The position numbers and the translations under genes are program-made. From NCBI GenBank assembly GCA_037954235.1, contig JBBMOA010000012.1:3373501-3437500 (forward strand): DNA of 64,000 bases, in the 5' to 3' direction. Position 1 is the stretch's first letter; each line of letters opens with the position of its first letter. The notes below the pieces were generated by a model. It did not search any database. It was not told where the DNA came from and was given only the letters and a program-made list of their open reading frames with translations. Below, piece by piece: positions 38,301 through 50,582 of the stretch. Origin of the DNA: Aulostomus chinensis (taxonomy: Eukaryota > Chordata > Actinopteri > Syngnathiformes > Aulostomidae).

Positions 38301-41300
38301 TGTCTCATCATCTTAGGGTTGAATGCTCATCGGCCCCGTCAGGGTCCCTGCTGTTCTGAGCGCGGTCATTAGTGTGAGCCTGCAACAGGAAGTAAATTCG
38401 CCATTATTCAAAAAACTCGGTCGCAGTCCGTTCACATGGCCCTGGATAAAAGGAGGAGAAATTAATGCTAATATATGGAATGGGGTCTTCATCAGAAGCT
38501 GGTGTTAGCACCACCTGGGCCTGTGCGAATGTGTATGTTGAATAATAGCTATTTCATCATTTCAAATGATGTGTGACAAACAAGTTGGTGTGTGTCTGTG
38601 AAGGAGAGGAAGGGTCTGGGCGGTCGTGGACCTGCTCTCTGAGACGCCTACCGTCTTTCTCGTGGTCTGAAAGCAACGTAACAGAGCATTTAGTCTACCT
38701 GGGCTTTGTTTGGTGCGATATGAAGAATGCGCCGTCCGTCCACACCCACCCGTCCACACAAACCCACATTCGCTCTTCTCCCTCTTTGAAGTGCTGCGAG
38801 CTTCAGCAGACCAGTCATCACAACAGGAGCATGAGATGGCTTCCACGAGCCGTTTCAGTTCAGACATTCGAGGCAACAGTGGCCACATCAAACCACCAGC
38901 GGCGAGGACACTGAAGACCAAACCTGTTGCCAGCATTACCCAACATTGTCTCATGAAGTCGACATACAGACTGCATGAAGACCAGGATGCTGCATGAGGA
39001 CTAGGATGTACTACAGGGCCCTCAGCTGCAGCCACAGAGAGCGTGTACCCTCCTGCCCCCCCCCGACAAACAAACACACGTGAAGGCGATGACGTTGAGA
39101 TGTCAGGTCAGAACCGGGACACTTACACAACAAATCCCAATTTTTTGTAATCTTATCCAAGTTGTTTTTGTGCCAAGATTTTTCAGTTTCATCATCAAAC
39201 CTTTACTTCTCAACAATGATTTGAAGCAGGCTCAAACAAACAACGCCGTCCTGATGACTGACGGATTACCAATGAGGTGTTGGATCAGTCAAGGCTGGTG
39301 TGGTCATCCTGCGATCGATGCGGCTGCTGTGTCTGACCAGATTTAAGTAACAGACAATGATTCTGGCGTTGGACTCCTCTCGGGTTTGGTTCAGGCACTA
39401 GAAAAGACTTCCTGGAGACAGCAAATCAAAGCTGGTGTGTGTATTTATGAGGGATAATTCCAGTGACTGCAAAACTACAGTATAACTAGCAATATAATAG
39501 AAAGCACCATTAAGAAAAGCAATGAAATGTTCCATTTACCCTTTAGTGCACAGTTTTAATTGAAGTGCTCCACAGCTCCATGAGCGCACATATTTTTAGA
39601 CCAGACGAGCCCTTTGGGAATCAGCACTGTGACCCGACATTAACAAACTGAAGCTTCCTGGCAACTCTTGTGAGATGAAAGATAACGGAATGTAATCTGA
39701 TTACATCATGTTAGTTGACAAAAAAGAAGCCTTTTCAGGTTCGAGACAACGTGTTTCTTCGCAGTAGCTTGACTCCGGTTAGTGGGGCTCTTGCAAGACT
39801 CAGTGTGACGTGAATCTAATGCATCTTGGCAATGAATAGTGTCCATTGATTCCACCACATCAAACTGACTTTCTCCTCACAGAGTGCCTGCACGTCTCTT
39901 CCTCTGGATTATTTATGCGTACGAAAGCGTGCATCCATAGATTCCAAAAAAACATCCCAGAGAGCTTTGATGTCTGCTTTCCTGAATGAATCAACTACCG
40001 GAAAATCTTTTTATTTGACTGTAATTGAGAATGATTACTTCAAGGCATGGCAACAGTTGCCGGGCAAGCAAGGTTGACCCCGGACCTGCAGAATGTAAGC
40101 AGACACTCTGTTAGGACCTGCTCTGCTCGGCGTGGAGATTGCCTGGGTGCACAGCGACGGTGATATCAGTGTGAGATCTCCTGAAGAGGAATGGAGCTGT
40201 AATGTCATTTATCTACAGGCCTCTGTTAATGTTGCTCCCAGGGAAGTACGAAATTGAGATAAAAGCTGGTGACCAATCGAGTGTCAGCTTGCCTGGTGCC
40301 TGGTTGTGCTGATGTTGTGCTGATAAAAACGATGGATGGGAACATGTGCCACGTCTTCAGATCTGTCATTTATCCAGAGCTCTGCATTGCATATCAGCCG
40401 GCAAAGCTTGCAAACATCATCCCAAAATCAATAGTCAGCTGACTGGTCGGCTCCTGTTTTATTACAGGCCTGATCGTAAAGTTAAGTAGGAGTCATTATC
40501 AAGAACAGCATAATCTCCCAGATTTATTCAGGCTCGTTTATGAATGTGGCGGGTGTACAGTGGTCAAGGGGAGTGACATGAGGTTTTACAAGGAGCTATA
40601 AACTGGTCTAATATTATACAACCGCCTCACCTTGGGGCTAATACTCTCCAATTAAGACAATGGATTTCGATCCAGCTGCTTATAGAACACTTTAAAATGC
40701 TGCTTGTCAAATTTTTCCAATAACATTTTATTATAGACATATGCTGTGTTTGAGATTTAAATAACAGTCAGGGATTTCACAGTTCTGCCAGTTTTCTTAT
40801 CGCGCTCCAAACTCTGAAACGTGCTTGAAGGAACTCGCCAGCTTCAGTTTGTCATTCGTCCCAGAGCCGGGCAGCAAGATGGCTAGTCTGGTCTCTGAGC
40901 TGAGCCCCTCAGAGACCAGCTGACCCCTAGTTAGCTTAGCGCAATAAATGGTCGTGGATGACGGGACACGTTAGCAAAGCTGCACAGCGAGGTCTCTGAG
41001 CCTGAGTGCATGGCTGATGGGAGACACACAGCGTCACTTGCTACTTGGATGCTCAAGAAGTGGAGAGTTCACAGCCAAAGTTACCAAACTTGTCAGCAGA
41101 CGACAAAGAGAGAAAGAACGCTCTGCACCCCCGAGCGACATGAAGCCCCCACTCGGAAATATGGCGGCATTTGCAGCTGAAAATAAAGTTGTGTAAGCTA
41201 TGTAGGTAGTAATAGCGTTTAAATAAAATGTAGCATTCAATCTCAGTTTGGGAGGCAGCTCAGTCCCTTCGATGGCACAGACGGAGCAGGACTGCTCCTC

Positions 41301-41793
41301 AGATGATGGTTTTTTTTTTGGTGTATATCGCGACCTTGACTTTATGTTGCTGTGTATGATGCAGATAATGTGCTTCATGCATAAATATTCCTTTAAAAGT
41401 TGTAGTCTCATGTTCTTTTCGTCCCCTTCTGGACTGTCAAATAAGAAAATGTGACCTCACCAAAAGCTTCAGTGACCTTCGCTAATTTGCTGACAATGCT
41501 CGCTCAAACAGGTTCACACCCATGTGGTTTCAGAGTGACAGCCTGTGGCTCCTGTATTTCACTGGAAACTGCACTGTGATTTGTTCACTACCTATACCTC
41601 TCCTCAGTCTTTTTGGTTTTGGACATAGAACACAACTCTGGAGCAAAGCATTGTTCTTGCTTTAGCTTGTGCAGAAATCCACAGCTTGATCACTGGACAA
41701 TGACTCTTTGACGAGGTGTTGAGTTAATTAACCCCTCAGCACACACAGAAGAACAATCACAGACAAAGCAGGCAGAAATGTGGCAGGTCTTAC

Positions 41794-41903
41794 CTTGAAG
41801 TCACAAATGCACGTCACCATGTTCCCAATTCTCAGGCACTCCCCATCGAACTTGCATGTGTTGGTGTCACACAAGAACAGGTCTGTGTCTCGGTCATCAA
41901 AAC
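41794..41903 (-). CDS. tmeff2: tmeff2 coding exon 2 (first half of follistatin module 1)
   Basis: A 110-nt exon between acceptor TTTGGTCCTGCAG and donor AAG|GTAAGA. It completes Gly64 with exon 1 and codes residues 65-100. The peptide begins FDDRDTDLFLCDTNTC and continues KFDGECLRIG, matching the EGF-like (FOLN) half of the first follistatin domain of vertebrate TMEFF2; human has YDDRENDLFLCDTNTC at the same place. It supplies cysteines 75, 80, 86, 95 and 97, the first five of the ten expected in a follistatin module. The exon ends on a complete Lys codon (phase 0), so it joins directly to the TGC that opens exon 3. Introns on both sides are very long (27.1 and 17.6 kb). Confidence 0.95.
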
Positions 41904-43456
41904 CTGCAGGACCAAAGTCAACAAGAGACATCAGACACTGTTTTTCTGTTCAGCCCTCAAGCGCTTCCACGCAGGGCCACATCCAGGGTCACTGATAATG
42001 AGCGTCTGCCATTAGCCTTGGCTCCCAAAGCGCCATTCACTCTTTGATCACCAACTGTACACTTTAAAAACACAATGTTACTTGTCCTTAGCTGCCAAAA
42101 TGATGAAATACATATAAAACCTACTAGTCCCTTGGCTGTAGATATTTCTGAAACAGATACTCACACATTTAGTGCATCGGTACAACGTCTGACACACTCA
42201 AGAACCTCCCGTTGGTGTTCACTAAATAGGATTTTACATTTCAGACTCTCTCTCACCGTGTAGTCAGGGTTTTGGGGGGTATTTATTCAACAAGACGTTG
42301 TCCTGGAAATGTAAACCTGGGAGATGATCCGATTCAGGCAGCCTTGGAGATCTCAAATGACTTCAACAAAGCATCCTGAATCAAATCAAAGGGTCACATG
42401 AGTCTGAGAGTGCAGACTGAGCTCCAGGCTGTTAGTCTACCTGAATGGATGGTTCACAGAGAGCTCAGCTGCCCCACACACCGAGACAAATCGCACAACG
42501 CATCCTAATGCTAAGACAGAATCTATTTCGCCCTCCTGAAGTGCTCAACATTTTCAAAGTAAAAGAATGAAGCTGGCATTGCAGTCATAGTTGGCTGTAT
42601 CAGTCTCAATTATAACTGGAAAAAGTAATACTACTTCACAAGCACTTTGATAAGAACTGAAAAGTACCTAACTAAAACACGACACTCAACAGTGTGGGAC
42701 TGATGCATGAATGGATTTGATCAGTCTCTCAAAGAATCCATGCAAATCTGTGGGGATCCCCAAGAATATTTCCATTGAAAATTGCTGAACTGATTTACAA
42801 ATGAGCGTATCAGAGAGCAGCAAGTGAAGATCAGACATGCTACATGACTTTTACTGTAAAACACGGTGCTCAGATAACTACAAAGTGAACTGTATCTGAT
42901 TGTTGGGATTGCTGTGAAGCAAACTGCCAGCATTACCCAACGCAGGCAGGTTTGAAAAAGTTTTCCTAAAAAATAACAGCAAAGAAAGAAGAGAAAAAAA
43001 AACAAAAAACAATGTTTTGTTGTGTCATTTTATTTATTTTGGTTGTCAGACCTGGTTTTGAGAATCTTATTCTGAAAAGTTGTGACAGGAAGTCAAGCAA
43101 GAAGAAGCCTCTTGGATGAGAGGTGAAACAGCTCCACTTACAAGAGGTGAGTCCAGTCGCCTCAATTGATTGTTCTTGAGACAGGAAGTCAAGCGTTTTT
43201 TTTGTGGAGTTTTTTTTTTTTAAAGCCAACTCTGTGGCAAATGCCTTCGAGATGTTGACTAGAAACACTTGGCGTTGGTGTCACCGTCACTGACATGGCT
43301 GCACATAGAAAACAGCCGTCTGTATTATTTAGTCCAGTCTTTACCAGCTGTCTTCCATACCCAACACGTAGTTAGCAAATGCTAACTGAGAAGAATCTTG
43401 TGCTATTTATGCTAACACGTGTACATAAGCGGGCTAATGGGAGCGCTGCCGCACAC

Positions 43457-43486
43457 GGGATAACATGGAATAACATGGAATAACAT
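43457..43486. repeat. Three-copy 10-bp tandem repeat
   Basis: GGRATAACAT repeats three times without a gap in intron 1. Confidence 0.9.
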
Positions 43487-44227
43487 CTTATGTAACCGTA
43501 GTTAATATGACCACAGATTAGGGTAATTAACTGAAACATATTAGAAAGATTTACTTTTTTTATGGCAGTTTTGAAAATTAATGAAATGTTTAATGTAGCA
43601 CTGAGAAAGAGCCTGAAGACGTGAAATGATAAAAGTGGAATATCAAGATAAGAATGAACATCAAAGACGGTGACTTTCAAAGATGAACAATGCAGGGTTT
43701 CTTCCTTTATTTGCCTCGGCTCGCGCTTTGCAGCGTCGGGGAAAATGGTTTATAAATAGAAGTGATAAATAGAAAGCTAAGAATGCTGGTGAAGAAGCAC
43801 TGAAGACGCTGATGACACTTGTACTGTGAACATTTCAACCCTACAGTGGTGTGTTCATCTAATTATGACTTTTTTTTATTATAATTTCTTTTGGCGCGCT
43901 GACCTCTGACATCAGCGTCACGTTAAGCTGCTCACCCTCGAGCAGGTCAGACGGAGACTCAGCAGCATGTCCTCTCACCGTGTCCGTCCTGAATACCCCA
44001 ACCCCCCTGCTCCCTCTTCGAGCCAAGCCATTTACTCACGTGCATTTATAATATAACAACAATAATAAACACAACCAAAGGAGATAAATAATAAATCTGA
44101 AATTCAACTGTGTGTAAAGATTCCCAGACACATCAATACGATTCCCAGGTGCAACCATGACGACCTGTAGTGATAAAAACCTGGATGGTAAATGCAGGCT
44201 AATTGAGTTGGAAGTTGTAGTGTCGAT

Positions 44228-44251
44228 TCTCTCTCTCTCTCTCTCTCTCTC
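44228..44251. repeat. (CT)12 microsatellite
   Basis: A CT array in intron 1; GA on the transcript strand. Confidence 0.9.
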
Positions 44252-44707
44252 CGCTGCCCCTTCACTTTCAACAGGCACAAATGTTGGTGAAGGTTTTGAC
44301 ATCACGCCACTAAACGATGAGGAATGTGGATCAGTTTCAGTTCAATAGTAGAGATGGAAAGCAGGGAGAAACGGACTGAAGATCAATGAATTACAGCAGA
44401 AATCAGAAACAGAGGATCACGTCGAAGGCCAGGGAGATGGTAAAGCAGTTTACAGTGGGGGCGGAACTGACCACGCGCTATCGTAACAGACAGGAGTGAA
44501 GCACACCTGGTGGGCTGTTGCTGGTCTTGCTTACAGGGTCTCATGAAGCTACAAATGAGATTCCTCATTAACGCCACTGGAGAAATCCCCTCTGCCTCCT
44601 GCTACTGCATGGCACGCATGAGGCAGCATTTCCTCTTGCAACTAAAGGTGGAAACATGACTGCTAGATTATGGAGATGATGGCTGGCTATTTAAAATCTT
44701 AAACCAC

Positions 44708-44745
44708 GTCTCCTGTCTGTGGACACCTCTCCTGTCTGTGGACAC
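44708..44745. repeat. Two-copy 19-bp tandem duplication
   Basis: TCTCCTGTCTGTGGACAC occurs twice at a 19-bp period (44709 and 44728). Confidence 0.9.
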
Positions 44746-47700
44746 GTCTCCGGACATTGAACCGGCCTGTGTTTGAGATGACACCTCTGCCTTTAACTGC
44801 AGGAGAAACCAAGGCTCCTTTCCTCACAAATCACCCTTGTTATCCTCAGATTTAATGAGACTAAAAACCCAGAGAGAAGACTGTGTTCCCCTGGGAAGAA
44901 ACTTAAACAGGCACATTTTATACCCACCCTCCGAAAATCGCAATGACCTGCCTTGGACTCTGTCCACACTGTGAGCCAGACATTTTACAGCACCCTGTCC
45001 TATTCATGGACATCTTATGATAATAGTCACTTAGATTGTTGAGCACCTGTGTAACCTATGACAACAATAACCAATGCTCTTTCCCACTGCTAAGACCCCT
45101 CCTGGGCACGACACAGCCTAATAGCCACCAAAGTTAAGCCTATGCTAAAATGAAGCTGCTACTTGCCAGAGCACTGAATGACCATAAAGGGTGAGCTCTC
45201 GCAGCAACGCTACAGTCACCGAGCCAAGAACAATGACATAAGAGGTCTCGACACTTGGAGTGCATGGATGGGACAAACCCCTGAGCCAACGGAGGCCGTA
45301 GCAGGCAATCTGGACAGCTACAAAAACTGGCAACTGCTATGTTGATGATAGTCGCTGGAGAGGAGCATTGTTATGGTGACAATCATACTACTGGCCGGGC
45401 GTGCAGGCCAGCTGGTAGCCTCTTTGTTAAGCAGAACTGTGTGAAATTACTCCAAAATGCTAATTTGAAAGTTTGATTTTTTTTTCCCAGGGTTTCCTGG
45501 ACAGCAAACCATGGAAAACCAATCAAATAAAAAGAAAGCGTCTTTACCAATAAAGAGTTGTGTGCCTTGGATATTTTCAGGAGCTCCTATAAGCAGAGCG
45601 ACTTGTAAACAAATACTGCAGCTGCAGCTATAAAAGCACGTAGATAAAAGAAAAGACGCTTTGTCGCCACTTCAACAGCAACACAGATTGTTTCTGTGAA
45701 TTGTTCACAAGCTTGCAAGTGACGCATCAACTGGATGCCAAGGCTCTGAGTGAAACAAGTGAAAAGCTATTAGAGAATTAATGTCCCACATGATCACTTC
45801 TCAGGAATGTCACAGCTACCAGAGTCGAGGCTTCAAAGGGGGTGCAGCACAGCTCCCGCTCAGCTGCAGCTGTGGATGGAGGTGTGTCTGTGGACGGCCA
45901 GGTTCTCAAAATACGGTTACCTGCGCAGGAAGAAATGACATGCAGCCACATGACAAAGCTTCCCGTCTGCTGCTTCGTCCCCGCTCTGATTCTCTGACTC
46001 TACGTTCTCGTCCTGATTATTCATTGTGTAGTAGTCCTCATCAATACTTTCATCCTTCCTACTTTTTCCGTTCAGATTAATGCTGTTGCACGGAAGCTAA
46101 TTTGTGTTTTGTGCAGTGAAAAATGAATACAGACGATGAAGAGGAAACTACTTTATGAAGACACGAAAGAAATATCAATTTAATCATGTGAAATGTTTAC
46201 CCTTATCAAAGATAAGGTTGCTCCTCCTGCGAGTGCGATGAGTGACTCTACTTCAAGAGCGCGGCAGTGGCGCAATAAGGGTTTGCTTTTTCCCCTCCAA
46301 AGGTAAAGCAGAGAGCCCTGATTTAGAGACCAATGACGTCTTTGCGTCTGGGTCATTCTTCCTTGGGCACGCCCTGATCACTGCACGCCTACGAGGGGAT
46401 GCGCGGTAGTATTGGCAGATGTTTATCTTTTTTTTTATTGCTATCAAACTGATGATTTGATATTTATGTTGGCCCAGATTTGCTCAAATATCTTCGTCTT
46501 TCCTCAAACAACATGGTAAATTTATGATTTATGGGCTTCTCCAGTTTTTGTCTGAACATCTCCAACGTTTACATGTGGTTTCAGGATGTAAATATCACAT
46601 CACCTTGTTTGTCATACATTTTTTTGTCAAAAACAAATTCCAAAATTGTGCATCCCTGGCCTCAGACAAGTGCTTCAGATCACATGAATAGGAGCTCTTA
46701 TCTTAGATAAAGCAACGCTGCCAAGAAGAACCTGATAAAAAAACAAAACAAAACACTGATGATGTCATTGCCAGGTTGTCCTGTGAACTTCAAGGCACTA
46801 TTTCAAAATCTGGTCTCCTTTCTCATGCAGCCTCCAAATACTAGGACGCACTGACTCACGCCTGGCCCATGTGCTCTACCTTCCAGGGGACAGATTAGCT
46901 CCAGGTGGTTGCATCAAGGTGCTGCTGGAGATGTCTGGCCTATTTCAAGGGTTATTATAAGTCACGTTTCCATAATTCTGTGCCATTACCTTTCAATATA
47001 TTCCTTTTAATTTACAGGACCATCCACGAGTACCGTGAAACCATTTGTCAATGCTCAGACACAGCAGGAGGTGGTCAACAGAAAGAGCCTGGGAGTCTCA
47101 GCAGTGCGGCGGTGTGCTGAGGGCTGCTAGCAGCCGAGACACAGCGGGGGGATGAGCTTTTATTCACCTGAAAATGTGTGCAAAGACAGCCCACTGCGTT
47201 GTGACCATAGACCACAGGAACCCGAGAGAGGGAGACGCGTTTCAACGTTTTAACATGTCATCAACATATCAGATCGGTTGAGTTACGGCGTGAAAATAAG
47301 AGCCTTCTACATTCAAGCCAGAAAATAACCATAACAAGAGGAGAAAAGTTCTCCTCTCCTTTACCTGTCAGCCTCGTTGGTTTGTGGTTTGCACTCAGCT
47401 CGTCGCCTGCTGCCCTTAAATGGGTTTATTGGGGCATTTCCTCACGCTGATTGCACAGCGCCTGGCACGCACATGCAGTACTCAGGTGGGTACAAACCCA
47501 CTTTGCTGTCAGGGCAAGAATCATGAATCCCACCTGGAATTTTATTATATTCCTCTTATTACTCTCTGCAAGAACAAATACAGGAGAAAAACACAACATC
47601 ATTCACTGATGAAGCTTTTGTGTTGGTCAGTGTGTAGCTGGAAGTGTAATAATGGACACAAGTGGGTCCTTTTCCAGCGGCTTCAGGGCTTGTGAGGAAC

Positions 47701-48244
47701 ATGTTAAAGACAGGAGAGCGGCGGCGGCGAGTCGCCTCTCCGACGTGCTCGGACCCAAACAGAGCTCCTTAAAGTGAGGTCGCACTTTCAAAACTAGACG
47801 GACGACCCCTCTCTACAACAAATGTGAAGCGTGCTGCCGCAAAACATCTGTCCAGAGGGAGCAAGAGCTCCCTCTGCTCTAGCCTGGAAATGAATACATC
47901 TGGACTTGTTTCTGAGACTCGGGCCGAGGGCTGTATGTTTCGGGGTTGTTCGTCTGTCTGCACGTCCCATTCTCAATAACACTAAACACATGCACAAAGC
48001 CTGAGCGCGACAGATTCACCACGGTTGGGCGAACATGGAGGAGTGAGCTCAAACACACACCAAGTGCGCCATCCACCTACCAGTGAAAGAGGAAGAGGAG
48101 CAAAGAGAGAAGCGGCACAGACACGTCTCAGCTATTATGTGAGCCACACTTGTAATGACGGGTCCAAAATATCAGTGATCACACAAAACCATAATGTTTC
48201 GCTCTGCTCCAATTACCTGAATGCTACAGTTCAGCACAATCAAC

Positions 48245-48475
48245 GCAAGTGGCACTGTTTGTGACGGAGGAGGCGGAAGAGCAGCGTCTACGCCTCAGCA
48301 GGTGCAGGAGCTGAGTAACATGGTCGTCGCAAATAAAGCCAGGAGATGGAGAGCGATTAGACCGTTTTTGGAGGACAATGGCATCGTCACAGGAATCAGC
48401 TCCGTCAGCGTGCGCGGGATTGATAGAGTGCTGAGGAGACATCGGGTGACAATAAAGCAACAATACAAATGAGCA
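48245..48475 (+). mobile_element. Truncated Tc1/mariner-like (IS630 superfamily) transposase fragment
   Basis: The plus-strand frame reads TPQQVQELSNMVVANKARRW, then IRPFLEDNGIV and SVSVRGIDRVLRRHRVTIKQ, and stops at 48473-48475. This pattern (Q-x-x-x-I/L-x-x-M-V-x-A-N, then S-x-S-x-x-x-I-x-R-V-L-R-R) is the N-terminal helix-turn-helix region of a DDE transposase family very common in teleost genomes. The frame is open for about 80 codons from an ATG at 48221, but the DDE catalytic domain that should follow is absent. It is therefore a decayed, non-functional piece. An A16 run follows at about 48522-48537. No terminal inverted repeats were identified around it. Confidence 0.7.
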
Positions 48476-48773
48476 GCTGAGAGGAAGTGCCAGTGAGCTG
48501 CAGTCTGCTCGGGTTTGGCCTAAAAAAAAAAAAAAAAGTCGTCAGAGGCGATAAAAACAAGTGGTGTGTTTTCATTCGAGTGGTTCCACGCACGTCACCA
48601 TGAGACTGCACCAACACCAGGACCATTTCAGTACTTTCATAATTAAAAATGTCCCGATCAGGTTCCGGTTTTGAGGCGCTGATAAACAACTTGATGGTGC
48701 CGCCATTGGTTTTCATGACGTTTCAATCTAACAAAGCCAATGTTGTGCAAGCCCCCCCCCCTACACACACATC

Positions 48774-49008
48774 CTTGTACTTATATCTTTGTGAGGACTT
48801 TCATTGATTGACATTCCCTAGCCCCTCACCCTAAACCCAACTAAATCAACTGACTGCCTGACCCTAACCTGAACCTGATTCTAACCTCGACCCTAAAACC
48901 AAGTCTTGACCTTTCAAACAGCCCTTTGAAGAAGTGAGGACCGGCTAAAATGTCCTCACTCTGTCGGTTAAATACGTATTCTGGTCCTCACTATGTAGCA
49001 AGTACAAG
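48774..49008. mobile_element. Palindromic MITE-like dispersed element, long copy
   Basis: A 235-bp unit starting CTTGTACTT and ending AAGTACAAG. The outer 25 bp of each end are inverted copies except for an eight-base core (CTTGTACTT, eight variable bases, GTGAGGAC). Internally, GTGAGGA at 48934-48940 and TCCTCAC at 48953-48959 form a further perfect inverted pair. It carries CCCTAA-like runs in the middle and is flanked on both sides by CA-rich repeats. A shorter copy lies at 33020-33207. It has no coding capacity, so it is either non-autonomous or an unclassified fish repeat. Confidence 0.6.
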
Positions 49009-49029
49009 AAAACACACACACAAACACAT

Positions 49030-50180
49030 ATATACACACACATACAGCTGACAGCTCCTCCGTAGCTTCTAACGCTCTCCGAGGTCTGGTTTCTAACTCT
49101 GTAGCGGTAATCCCGGCACCGTTTGGGGACGCCACAGCCTCAAACGAAGAGTTGCAGCATCTCCGAGCGGTAGCATCAGCTAATGAGTTAGCATGCAGCG
49201 AAATTGAGCTGAGCCGTGTTTAATCGCTGTTCCGTGTCGGATGTCCCGTCCGAAGCAGAAACACGTTGTTGTGTATTCAACCGTTAACACGCTGTGACCT
49301 AGGTGCGGACACAGACAGCAGAGAGGGGAGACTGATTACCTCGTTTCTTTTTCCCAGTTCACGTCATCACCGGCTTGATATCCTCGGGGCTGTCAAACTC
49401 ACGTATTGAGCGCGAGGCACACGCATTTCAGTCCGTTCTCGCGCCCCCACGCCACAACTTGTACCTCTCACGAAGGAAAAGTTCCATGGTAACGACCACG
49501 AAGTTGCGTCGCGATTTTTTTTTAACAGAACAGGTGGAAAATCCCTCCCCACGTCGACAAGTAGCCTGAGAGCCTTAGACAATGACGGTCTTTGGCTTGT
49601 AATTACATTAACTGTAGCGGGATATCTAAATCTTGCCCAGATACAGCAGTGCTATTTTCTGATTGGCTATTAGGTAGCTATAGTTTATCTGATTACTGGT
49701 GCGTGGTAGGGAGGATTGTTTTCTTTTCAGCTCCTTAACCATATCCTGAATGACTGCTTGCTAATTCCAGCAGATGGTCCGACGCCTGATTTTTTTTTGG
49801 AAGTTAGCGCCTACTAATGAAAGGCACATCCTGTCCATTGTGACGCCGTTGCCCCAGGCTGTCCTCAAATTTTAGCCCCAAAAAAAAACGCCGATCGCGC
49901 ACGCACGCCTTCATTAAGAATAAAATGTATATGTTTGTAAGAATTGATGCGTCATTTATCAGATAAGACCACCGTCCCCACCCAAACCCCCACACTTTGA
50001 ACTCTGTTCAAACCTTGAGAGCCCTGGATTATCCTCATTGTGGCCACCTTGAAAGAATCGCAGCGGGCGGGAGGCGGCCATTTTACATCACTGAGTGGAT
50101 CTGCTGTGGAACCAATCTCAGAGCCAAGCAACATGGACGCTCAACTCCTGCCTTCTAATTAACCATCAAAGGTGGGTTAG
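49030..50180. promoter_or_regulatory. CpG-dense promoter-like patch inside intron 1
   Basis: CpG-rich segments at about 49070-49570 and 50050-50180. Motifs seen include a CRE half-site (ACGTCA, 49361-49366), an RFX/X-box-like GTTCCATGGTAAC near 49480, and a YY1-like GCGGCCATTTT at 50074-50084. Downstream on the plus strand, an ATG at 50133 in strong context (A at -3, G at +4) opens a nine-codon ORF ending at 50162, and a donor-like AAAG|GTGGGT follows at 50171. This resembles the first exon of an antisense or non-coding transcript. There is no transcript evidence. Confidence 0.35.
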
Positions 50181-50419
50181 TTCCTTTTGAATACATTTAC
50201 CGCGTTATAACGGATACTAGTCTTGCGAAAATTTTGAGGTTAGCCGCCCCGTTTGAAGTTGAATAGTTAACAGTAGTTTTGTTAAATAGAGATGTTTGCT
50301 ACATGCTAGGCTAACGGACCTGTCGCTAGGTGACGCTGATTCAACTGAAACGTTCCGAGAAGAAAGGAGCTTGTTTCTGTTGCGTTACTGAGCCAAAAGA
50401 CATATAAGGTAAATTTATA

Positions 50420-50538
50420 TATATGTATTTATTTATTTGTATTTTTGTGTGTACATTTCTATATATGTATGTGTATTATATTTGTGTACATATATACACA
50501 CAAATCAAATATATGTATGCAACCCAAATGCGTGTGTG

Positions 50539-50582
<44 letters not shown>

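Larger units (their letters stand above)
14691..41793 (-). other. tmeff2: tmeff2 intron 2 (27,103 bp)
   Basis: The phase-0 intron that splits follistatin module 1 between its EGF-like and Kazal halves. It is the most microsatellite-rich part of the window: arrays near 20.9, 21.1, 21.8, 25.3, 25.4, 31.4, 33.0, 33.2 and 35.3 kb. It also holds one short copy of a palindromic dispersed element (33020-33207), CTCF-like motifs (29441, 30626), a CRE next to a YY1-like motif (31151-31185), and orphan minus-strand frames at 33617-34114 and 38562-39077. The stretch 39350-41030 lacks simple repeats and may be regulatory. No second protein-coding gene could be supported. Confidence 0.85.

Noticed and set aside
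41034..41411. 125-codon minus-strand ORF upstream of exon 2 in coordinates
   Set aside because: Not in frame with tmeff2, no recognised domain, and no splice-site pattern fitting an extra exon.
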